From contig JBEKZV010000004.1 of assembly GCA_049509515.1 (NCBI GenBank), forward strand, positions 95,474 to 159,473: a stretch of 64,000 bases of DNA. The letters are read 5' to 3'. The first letter of the stretch is position 1. Each line of letters starts with the position of its first letter. The translations under genes were made by a program, and so were the position numbers. Source of the DNA: JBEKCP01 sp049509515 (GTDB lineage: Bacteria; Planctomycetota; Planctomycetia; Pirellulales; Thermoguttaceae). This document shows, one piece after another, positions 1 to 6,299 of this stretch. The notes beneath the pieces are model-generated. The model made no database searches and was not told where the DNA came from. It saw only the letters and a list, made by a program, of their open reading frames with translations.

Positions 1-1
1 A

Positions 2-1567
2 ACAATTAACCGGCGCGATTTGATTTCCATCCCGGTTCCCGCTGCCGACTTGCTGTGGCGCAATCTTCGCGTCCGACACGGGCGGCGTGTCGAGGGCAAC
101 GGGGGCGAGCAGGAGACTCGCACCGGCAACATCCGCATCGACGTGATTGTCAGCGGTGTCACCAACGACACGTTTTGGACGTGCGGCCTCGAGTTCGACT
201 ACAGCAACGAGGAATCGTTCGTGTGCCGCCCGCTGCGCCTTCCGGGGTTCAAGGACGTGCCCGTGAAGGACGCCAAGTTCTCGCCGGTCCCAAGGGAAGC
301 CTCGGGAGTGAAGGTGGCGTACCTGCCGCCCATGTCCGGGCTTGCCGACCGCGAGTTCATCAAGCAGCCGGGAGAGATCGGCTTCCTGATCGGCCAGGGG
401 CAAACCGCGCAGGTCCTGCGGAACCTGTGCTACCAGATATCGAGCGATCCGCAGAAGGCGCATGCGTGGACCGATCTTGTCGACACCGTCAGACTGCTCT
501 TTGGCGCAACCTTGAGGAAGCCTGACTTGATCACCGAGCGGGGCGAGATCACCATGGACTACGAACAGGAGGACGCCCGCTTGGACCTTTCCAGTTCGGG
601 CAGGGGGCTCCAGCAGACTTTGCTCCTCCTTTCGCACCTCTACGCCAACCCGAATACCGTCTTGCTCCTAGACGAGCCGGACGCGCACCTGGAAATATTC
701 CGCCAGCGGCAGACCTACCAGTTGTTGACCGAGGTCGCCGCAAACCAGGGCTCGCAGGTTATCGCTGCCAGCCACTCCGAAGTCGTTCTCGCGGAAGCCG
801 CCGGCCGCGGAGGGAAGGTCGTCGCCTTCGTGGGCAGGCCGCACACCATGAACGACCGCGGCGGGCAGGTCCTAAAGGCCCTCGCCACGATCGGCTGGGA
901 CCAATATTACCAAGCGGAGCAGAGCGGCTGGGTGCTCTACTTGGAAGGCGCCAGCGACCTGGCGATCCTGAAGACGTTTGCCCGCGTACTCGGCCATCGC
1001 GCCTTCCCCGCACTGGAGCGCCCGTTCGTCTACTACGTCTCGACCAACCTGCCGCAGCGCGCGCGTGACCACTTCTTCGGCCTGCGGGAAGGAAAGACCG
1101 ATCTGCCAGGGGTTGCCATTTTCGACCACCTGGAGACCCCGCTTCGGCACGACAGCCCGCTCGTCGAACTCATGTGGGATCGCCGCGAGATCGAGAACTA
1201 CTTCTGCACGGAGGATGTCCTGCTGGCCTACGCGCGGCACGACCAGCAACAAGACGACCTGTTCGGATTGGCCGAACGCGGTCGCCGCGAGCAGGCGATG
1301 CGGGAATCGATCCGAGAGGTCGCCGGTGCCCTCCTGACCCTTGGGAAGCCCGACCCGTGGTCGCGGGAGGTGAAGGCCACGGACGACTTCCTCGACCCGG
1401 TTTTCCGGAAGTTCTTCTCCAAGTTGGACCTGCCGCTCGCTTTCCGCAAGTGTGACTACCACATGCTCGCGGGGTTCGTGCCGAAGGAGCGGATCGATCC
1501 AGAAATTGCCCAAAAGTTGGATCAGATCGCCGCTGTCGCGGACAGGGCGACCCCGGCGCAACAGTAA
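2..1567 (+). CDS. AAA ATPase with TOPRIM/DUF4435-like C-terminal half (5' end outside window)
   Basis: The frame is open to the left edge; the first start inside the window is a TTG at 20, so the true N-terminus with Walker A is missing. Counting from that TTG, an ABC-type signature (SSSGRG) is at about residue 191, Walker B (LLLDEPDAHL) at 215-224 and the switch histidine (ASHSE) near 251. After residue 300 comes a segment starting LYLEGASDLAIL, then RREIENYF near 388, a pattern typical of OLD-family or DUF4435-type TOPRIM-like regions; the usual DxD is weak (IFDHLE). Such ATPase-nuclease proteins usually act in phage defence or DNA repair; here that role is inference. The stop is two bases before the next gene, which suggests co-transcription. 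Confidence 0.8.
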   Translation, partial: TINRRDLISIPVPAADLLWRNLRVRHGRRVEGNGGEQETRTGNIRIDVIVSGVTNDTFWTCGLEFDYSNEESFVCRPLRLPGFKDVPVKDAKFSPVPREASGVKVAYLPPMSGLADREFIKQPGEIGFLIGQGQTAQVLRNLCYQISSDPQKAHAWTDLVDTVRLLFGATLRKPDLITERGEITMDYEQEDARLDLSSSGRGLQQTLLLLSHLYANPNTVLLLDEPDAHLEIFRQRQTYQLLTEVAANQGSQVIAASHSEVVLAEAAGRGGKVVAFVGRPHTMNDRGGQVLKALATIGWDQYYQAEQSGWVLYLEGASDLAILKTFARVLGHRAFPALERPFVYYVSTNLPQRARDHFFGLREGKTDLPGVAIFDHLETPLRHDSPLVELMWDRREIENYFCTEDVLLAYARHDQQQDDLFGLAERGRREQAMRESIREVAGALLTLGKPDPWSREVKATDDFLDPVFRKFFSKLDLPLAFRKCDYHMLAGFVPKERIDPEIAQKLDQIAAVADRATPAQQ

Positions 1568-1569
1568 CC

Positions 1570-1875
1570 ATGACCACGCTCCAAGCCTCGCAAACCCGTA
1601 TTCCCCCGGACGCATTCAACCGCGTAGCATACCAGCACGAGCGGGTGCGGATCGACCGCCGGGGGGGAAAGCCCGTCTTCCTGGTGTGCCAAGAGGACCT
1701 CGATCTGCTGGAAATGCTGGAAGACGGCTACTGGGCCGAGGAAGGCCGCAAGGCCCTCGAAGAATTCAAACAGTCCGGCGAGAAGCCGATTCCCTGGGAA
1801 AAGATCAAAGCAAGGCCTGGGGCTCTGAGCCGCCCGCGGACTGTGATCCGATCGAAACGATCGTGCCGGTCGTAA
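1570..1875 (+). CDS. Phd/YefM-like antitoxin, C-terminus probably frameshifted
   Basis: A 101-residue product whose first 75 residues look like a Phd/YefM antitoxin: a short beta-rich segment (VRIDRRGGKPVFLVCQEDLDLLEMLED) followed by a helical, acidic tail. Such proteins bind DNA and neutralise a RelE- or Doc-type toxin. The last 20 residues are Arg/Ser-rich and do not fit. In the +1 frame a TGA at 1826-1828 would give the usual short ending (GLGL, then stop), so a one-base indel near 1815 is likely. No intact toxin follows; only about 130 bases separate it from the next gene. It starts two bases after the ATPase stop. Confidence 0.6.
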   Translation: MTTLQASQTRIPPDAFNRVAYQHERVRIDRRGGKPVFLVCQEDLDLLEMLEDGYWAEEGRKALEEFKQSGEKPIPWEKIKARPGALSRPRTVIRSKRSCRS

Positions 1876-2008
1876 CGCCGTGTGGCGGATCGGCAACATT
1901 CGACGTTGACACAACTCCCCCAAATTGCCAAAATAGGTGCTACCTTTTCTAGGGTGGGAGATACTGCGCCATCCCCCGACATAGGTATTCGCGGCCGAGG
2001 ATTGGGCC

Positions 2009-4801
2009 ATGTGGCGGTCAAGGACGAGCGGCCCGCCGAGAGGAATAGGTCTTGGGTCTTTGGTCCTAGGTCTTAGGACTTTGGTCTTAGGTCTTGGTGT
2101 AGGCTCCAAGGCCAAAGGCCCAAGGCCCAAGGCCATTTTCTGCGTGCTGGTGATTGCGGGCTGGGTCGGGCTGGGGATTGACTGGACGGGTCCGGCAGGG
2201 GGGCGAGTCTTGGCCCAGGCGCCGCCCGTGTTAGCGCCGACGCCGGCCGCGGCCCCCGGTCCCGTGCCCATGCTGGCGCCCGCGCCGGCGGCCCCGCCGG
2301 CGCCGCTGATTTATCCCCCCAGCCGCGGCCCGACGCGGTTCGCGCTGGAGGACGACGTGGCGGTGCTCTTGACGCCGCACCGCATGGTCGCGCCGATCGG
2401 CAGCCAGGTCGTGCTCATGGCCGGCGTCCAGGGCTGCGACGCCTACCTGCGGACCAATCGCCGGCTGGAGTGGTCGATCGCCCCGGGCAGCGTCGGGCAG
2501 TTCGTCGCGATCCAGCAGGGCGGGCTGACCGACTACCTGGTGGGCGATTTCACCCGGCCCCGCAAGATCACCAATACCTACGCGATCGGCAGCACATCGC
2601 GGCGGTGCGATCGGCTCAGCCGGGGCACCGGCAATCCGGCCGACGACATCGTGGTGGCCCCGGGGCAAGGCTGGATCACGGTCAGCTCGCCCGTGGAGGG
2701 CACCAGCCACGTGACGGTCCACGCCCCGGACGTGGTCTGCCCCAATGCGGCCATGCAGTCGGCCATCATCCATTGGATCGACGTCCAGTGCGGCTTTCCG
2801 GCGCCGGCGAACAATCCGGCCGGCACGCGGCACGTCTTCACCACCACGGTGTCGCGGCAGAGCAACTGCACGCCGCACGCGGGCTGGATCGTGCGATATG
2901 AGATCATGGGGGGGCCGCCAGCCGGCTTCAGCCCCGACGGTGCCCCGTCGATCGAGGCGCCGACGAATGCGGCCGGACAGGCCAGTGTCGAGATCTTTCA
3001 GGCCCAGCCGGCGGAAGGCACCAACCCGATCCGGATTCAGGTTTTTCGGCCCGGGGAGCCGCACGCGGGTGCCCCGGGCGGGATGCCGCCCGGGCCGGGC
3101 GACGCTCGCCTGCTGGTCCAGACCGGCTGCACGCAGAAGACCTGGAGCGCGGCCGCCCTGAGCGTGTGCAAGACCGGGCCGCCCACCGCGCCCCTGGGCT
3201 CGACGGTGACCTACCACATCGAGGTAGTCAATCCCGGCGACCTGCCGGCCCGCGACGTGACCGTCCTGGACGACGCCCCTGAAGGGCTCGAATTCCTCGG
3301 TGGCACCCCGGCGCCGGCGGTGGACGGCCGCCGGCTCCAGTGGCGGCTGGGGGACTTGGGCCCCCGCCAGCGTCAAGTGCTGGAGGCGAACTTCCGCACA
3401 TCGCAAGCCGGCAGCATCGCCAACCGCGTCGAGGCAACTGCCGCCGGCGGCATCCGCGCCAACCACTCCGCCACCACGACCGTTCTCGGCGCCGCCCTGG
3501 ATGTCCGCGTAAGCGGGCCCGGCCAGGTGGCCGTCGGCGCCCAGGCCACGTTCGACATCCAGGTGACCAACTGCAGCCGGGTGCCGGTGACGAAACTGTC
3601 GCTGACGGACAATTTTTCCGAGGGGCTGCAGTTCATCAATCCGGACACCCGGCTCCCTGCCCCCAGCCCTCTTAAGAACCCTCTCTTGGGAGACCTCGCC
3701 CCGGGGCAAACCAAGCGGACCACGCTCACCTTTACGGCCATCCGCGCGGGGCAACTCTCGCACACGGTCGAGGTTGCCGGGCCGGACGGGGTTCGCGCAA
3801 GTGCCCAGGGCTGGGTCACGGCTGTCGAGACCCCCGGCAGCGGCCCGGGGGGCGCCACGGCGGCCGGGCCTCCGGGCACTCCTCAGGCTCCGCGTGAGGG
3901 AGGCGGCTGGCCATCAGGCGGCGGGCCGGCCGCCCCGCCGCCGGGCACGGCCACTCCGCCATGGTCGCCGCCGGCCGGCGTCCCCACGCCCACGCCCCTG
4001 GTCGCCAGAATGACGGGGCCGGCGCAAGCCACCGTGGGCCAACGGATCGAACTCACTTTGGAAGTGACCAATATCGGCCCCAAGCCGCTGGGCAATATCC
4101 AAGTGACCGCTGAGTCCGACCCCGCCCTTACACCCGAGTTGGCAACCGAAGGCCACCGGGTCGAAGGCAAGAATCTGATCTGGACCATCCCCAACCTTGC
4201 CCCGGGCGGCAAAGCGACGTTCCGGGTCAAGAGCCGTTGCGAGCGGGCGGCTGAGCGGGCCTGCAACCGGGTCCTGGCGACGGGGCCCGACGGGACCCAC
4301 GCCGAGCACCAAGCGTACCTGGAGATCCGCGAGGCGACCGGCTCCGGCGGCCCCCCCACGACCGCCGACGGCCTGACCGTCAGCGTCGACGACCTGCAGA
4401 ACCCCGTTCTGGCCGGCAAGTCGGTTACTTACATCGTCCGCGTCGCCGGGACCGGCGCCGCCGGCGGCACGACTCCGGAAAGTCAGGTGATCGTCACGGT
4501 CACGGTGCCGCCGGGGGTCGCGATCGACCGCCTCGGGACCAGCGGTCCCAATGCCGCAACCAAGTACAAGTTGGAAGGCCAGACGGTGCAGTTCGACCCC
4601 GTGGGGCAGCTCGCCCCCGGAGAAAGCCTGATCTACCATGTCCGGGTCGTGACCGGCCAGCCGGGCGATGTCCGGGTCCATGCCGAAGCCGTCAGCCGGG
4701 ATCATCCGCAACCGGTGGTTGGCGAAAAGACGACCACGGTGCTTTCCCGCGACACGGCCCCAGGCAATTCTGGAACCGGTCCGGGGGCGACCAGTTCATA
4801 G
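2009..4801 (+). CDS. Secreted DUF11-repeat protein
   Basis: A 930-residue protein with a hydrophobic, signal-like stretch followed by a Pro/Ala-rich segment. A unique region (about 110-370) precedes four DUF11-type immunoglobulin-like domains at roughly 385-495, 503-610, 670-775 and 797-905; each has the pattern VTYxIEVxNPG...VTVxDxxPxGLxF. A Gly/Pro-rich linker lies near 620-665. DUF11 domains are usual in large secreted or cell-wall surface proteins, so an extracellular structural or adhesive role is inferred. The annotated ATG reads through an intergenic repeat (2050-2135), so the natural start may be the in-frame GTG at 2144, directly before the hydrophobic stretch. Confidence 0.75.
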   Translation: MWRSRTSGPPRGIGLGSLVLGLRTLVLGLGVGSKAKGPRPKAIFCVLVIAGWVGLGIDWTGPAGGRVLAQAPPVLAPTPAAAPGPVPMLAPAPAAPPAPLIYPPSRGPTRFALEDDVAVLLTPHRMVAPIGSQVVLMAGVQGCDAYLRTNRRLEWSIAPGSVGQFVAIQQGGLTDYLVGDFTRPRKITNTYAIGSTSRRCDRLSRGTGNPADDIVVAPGQGWITVSSPVEGTSHVTVHAPDVVCPNAAMQSAIIHWIDVQCGFPAPANNPAGTRHVFTTTVSRQSNCTPHAGWIVRYEIMGGPPAGFSPDGAPSIEAPTNAAGQASVEIFQAQPAEGTNPIRIQVFRPGEPHAGAPGGMPPGPGDARLLVQTGCTQKTWSAAALSVCKTGPPTAPLGSTVTYHIEVVNPGDLPARDVTVLDDAPEGLEFLGGTPAPAVDGRRLQWRLGDLGPRQRQVLEANFRTSQAGSIANRVEATAAGGIRANHSATTTVLGAALDVRVSGPGQVAVGAQATFDIQVTNCSRVPVTKLSLTDNFSEGLQFINPDTRLPAPSPLKNPLLGDLAPGQTKRTTLTFTAIRAGQLSHTVEVAGPDGVRASAQGWVTAVETPGSGPGGATAAGPPGTPQAPREGGGWPSGGGPAAPPPGTATPPWSPPAGVPTPTPLVARMTGPAQATVGQRIELTLEVTNIGPKPLGNIQVTAESDPALTPELATEGHRVEGKNLIWTIPNLAPGGKATFRVKSRCERAAERACNRVLATGPDGTHAEHQAYLEIREATGSGGPPTTADGLTVSVDDLQNPVLAGKSVTYIVRVAGTGAAGGTTPESQVIVTVTVPPGVAIDRLGTSGPNAATKYKLEGQTVQFDPVGQLAPGESLIYHVRVVTGQPGDVRVHAEAVSRDHPQPVVGEKTTTVLSRDTAPGNSGTGPGATSS
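2050..2135. repeat. GTCTTAGGTCTTGG-type dispersed repeat, copy 1
   Basis: Tandem variants of a roughly 8-base TCTTGG/TCTTAGG unit run into their inverted counterpart (CCAAGGCCCAAAGG). The same element occurs at 5262-5350 and 25145-25232. Here it lies inside the first 45 codons of the DUF11 frame, where it would encode a Leu/Gly-rich segment. Confidence 0.8.
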
Positions 4802-4823
4802 AGCCGCGACCGTTGGTCGCGGG

Positions 4824-4852
4824 GTGGCACGGTCGGGAGACCGTGCCACAAC
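4824..4852. repeat. GTGGCACGGTC palindrome, copy 1
   Basis: GTGGCACGGTC and its inverse GACCGTGCCAC flank a GGGA loop, giving an 11-bp hairpin just downstream of the DUF11 gene. Related copies are at 21303-21356 and 28381-28450. A second hairpin (CCGCGACC/GGTCGCGG) lies immediately before it at 4804-4822. Confidence 0.85.
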
Positions 4853-4853
4853 A

Positions 4854-4903
4854 GGTGGGGCTCGCCGACCATGCTGCGCACGGTACCCGTCGACCCACCC
4901 TAC
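4854..4903. repeat. GTGGGGCTCG...GACCCACCCTAC dispersed repeat, copy 1
   Basis: The block runs from GTGGGGCTCGCCGACC to TCGACCCACCCTAC and includes the core CATGCTGCGCACGGT. The same block is at 19786-19882 as a larger inverted repeat; the core alone recurs at 25679-25696 and 51131-51148. Confidence 0.75.
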
Positions 4904-4906
4904 ACG

Positions 4907-5107
4907 CTAATTCCGTTTTTCCGGGCCGCTGTCGGGCCATTCCGGTGAAAGAGCCCTTTGCAAGATGCCGCGGGCGCCGTATATTGTTGGTAGATACTGT
5001 AGGAGACAGGTTCTCTTCGGAACACCCGGTTCTGCGACAGGCTCGGATGGCCTGCCGTGGGGACTTTTCGCTTGTTCACCAGTCGTGAATTCTTTCCAGT
5101 GATCCAT
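4907..5107 (-). CDS. Possible 66-residue small protein
   Basis: An ATG at 5107 follows AGGGGGAG at good spacing, and the frame runs 66 codons to 4907. The product begins MDHWKEFTTGEQ and has no family I recognise. Against it, third codon positions are not strongly G/C as they are in neighbouring genes, and the apparent ribosome-binding site is one arm of a CCCCC-TTT-GGGGG hairpin belonging to a likely plus-strand RNA. It is kept as an alternative reading of the same stretch. Confidence 0.25.
   Translation of the reverse strand: MDHWKEFTTGEQAKSPHGRPSEPVAEPGVPKRTCLLQYLPTIYGARGILQRALSPEWPDSGPEKRN
4958..4985 (+). promoter_or_regulatory. Candidate sigma-70 promoter for the intergenic RNA
   Basis: TTGCAA and TATATT are separated by 16 bases. 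Transcription would begin near 4992, upstream of a structured region that ends in a strong terminator. Confidence 0.4.
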
Positions 5108-5261
5108 GCGCTCCCCCTTTGGGGGCCGAGCGATTGTGGCGTCTGCGCGCGCCCGACGAGGGTCTGCGCTCAGGTACCGTAGCGTTTGATACGCCACATG
5201 GGGGCCAGGGCGCCGCCGGCTTATTCGAGGGCCGGGCGTTGCTCCCTGGCCCCACTTTTTT
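4992..5261 (+). ncRNA. Candidate structured non-coding RNA
   Basis: A roughly 270-base region lies between a promoter-like sequence and an intrinsic terminator. Internal structure includes a small GTTC/GAAC hairpin with a UUCG-like loop, CCCCC-TTT-GGGGG at 5112-5125, and TGTGGCGT (5135-5142) pairing with ACGCCACA (5191-5198). I do not recognise tmRNA, RNase P, SRP or 6S consensus elements. It could also be the 3' untranslated region of the DUF11 gene. Confidence 0.35.
5201..5261 (+). terminator. Intrinsic terminator
   Basis: GGGGCCAGGG (5201-5210) pairs perfectly with CCCTGGCCCC (5244-5253), with further pairing inside, and is followed by six T at 5256-5261. It ends the candidate RNA or a long DUF11 transcript. 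Confidence 0.75.
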
Positions 5262-5350
5262 CTTGGGTCTTCGGCCTTAGGTCTTGGGTCTTCGTTCTCA
5301 GGCTCGGGATCGGAGCCAAGACCTAAGGCCCAAGACCTAAGTCCCAAGCC
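5262..5350. repeat. GTCTTAGGTCTTGG-type repeat, copy 2
   Basis: Units of TCTTGGGTCTTCGG and CTTAGGTCTTGG are followed after a short spacer by the inverse (AGACCTAAGGCCCAAG), so the whole forms a long imperfect hairpin. It follows directly after the terminator at 5261. Confidence 0.85.
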
Positions 5351-5453
5351 ACCAGCCACTACCACGCACCACTACCATGCCCCACTTTTTCCCCCCGCTG
5401 CCCCCGGTTACAATAAGCTGCTGCTTCCTGCACGCACCGGGTGGAAAGCGCTG

Positions 5454-6299
5454 ATGAAACGGTTGGGGGACGTGGCCATCATCGGGGTTGGGCTGATCGG
5501 CGGGTCGATCGGCCTGGCGCTCCGCCAGCGGGCCCTGGCGGAGAATGTCATCGGCATCGGCCGCCGCCAGGTCACCCTGCGTATCGCCCGGCGGGTCGGC
5601 GCTGTGACCCACACCACGATCGACCTGGCCAAGGGGGTCGCCCAGGCGGAGCTGATCATCGTCTGCACCCCGGCGGCGCAGATCGTCGAGCATGTCCGCC
5701 AGGCCGCTCGGGCGTGTCCGGAAGGGACGCTGATTACCGATGCGGGCAGCGCGAAGCAGGCGATCGTCGAGGCCCTGGACGGCCAGTTGCCCCGCGGCTG
5801 CCGCTTCTTGGGCTCGCACCCCATCGCCGGGAGCGAAAAGGGCGGCCCCAGCTATGCCCAGGCCAACCTGTTCGAGGGCCGCGTGGCCGTGTTGACCCCC
5901 ACCCGCAACACCCGCGCCGAGGACTTCGACTTCCTGGAGGAGTTCTGGGAGGGTTTGGGATCGGTGGTCCTGCAGATGTCGCCGGAGGAACACGACCGGG
6001 CGCTGGCCGTCACCAGCCACCTGCCGCACCTGGCGGCCGTGGCCCTGGCGGCGACCGTGTCCGAGCCCTTGTTCCGCCTGGCGGGCACCGGCCTGTTGGA
6101 CGCCACCCGCCTGGCCGCAAGCGATCCCGGCCTGTGGCAGCAGATCCTCCTGATGAACCGCGGCAACGTCCTGACGGCCCTGGAACAGTTCGGCGGCAAT
6201 CTCTCCGCGCTGCACGCCGCCATCCGCGACCGCAACGAGGCCGAGCTGAAGCGATTCCTTACCATGGCGAAGAAGAATCGAGATGCTTTGGGAAGTTGA
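5454..6299 (+). CDS. tyrA: Prephenate dehydrogenase
   Basis: This 281-residue cytoplasmic enzyme carries out the NAD(P)-dependent oxidative decarboxylation of prephenate to 4-hydroxyphenylpyruvate in tyrosine biosynthesis. An N-terminal Rossmann motif (GVGLIGGSIG, about residues 11-20) and the family motif SHPIAGSEKGG (about 121-131) are clear, and the length is normal for the stand-alone enzyme; there is no chorismate mutase or ACT domain. The ATG follows GGAAAG, and a TACAAT -10-like box lies at 5409-5414. The 3' end overlaps purL by 17 bases, so the two genes are translationally linked. Confidence 0.92.
   Translation: MKRLGDVAIIGVGLIGGSIGLALRQRALAENVIGIGRRQVTLRIARRVGAVTHTTIDLAKGVAQAELIIVCTPAAQIVEHVRQAARACPEGTLITDAGSAKQAIVEALDGQLPRGCRFLGSHPIAGSEKGGPSYAQANLFEGRVAVLTPTRNTRAEDFDFLEEFWEGLGSVVLQMSPEEHDRALAVTSHLPHLAAVALAATVSEPLFRLAGTGLLDATRLAASDPGLWQQILLMNRGNVLTALEQFGGNLSALHAAIRDRNEAELKRFLTMAKKNRDALGS

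Noticed and set aside
1829..2008. RelE-like toxin remnant after the Phd antitoxin
   Set aside because: Only a short VWRIGNIRR stretch looks similar; too little to call.
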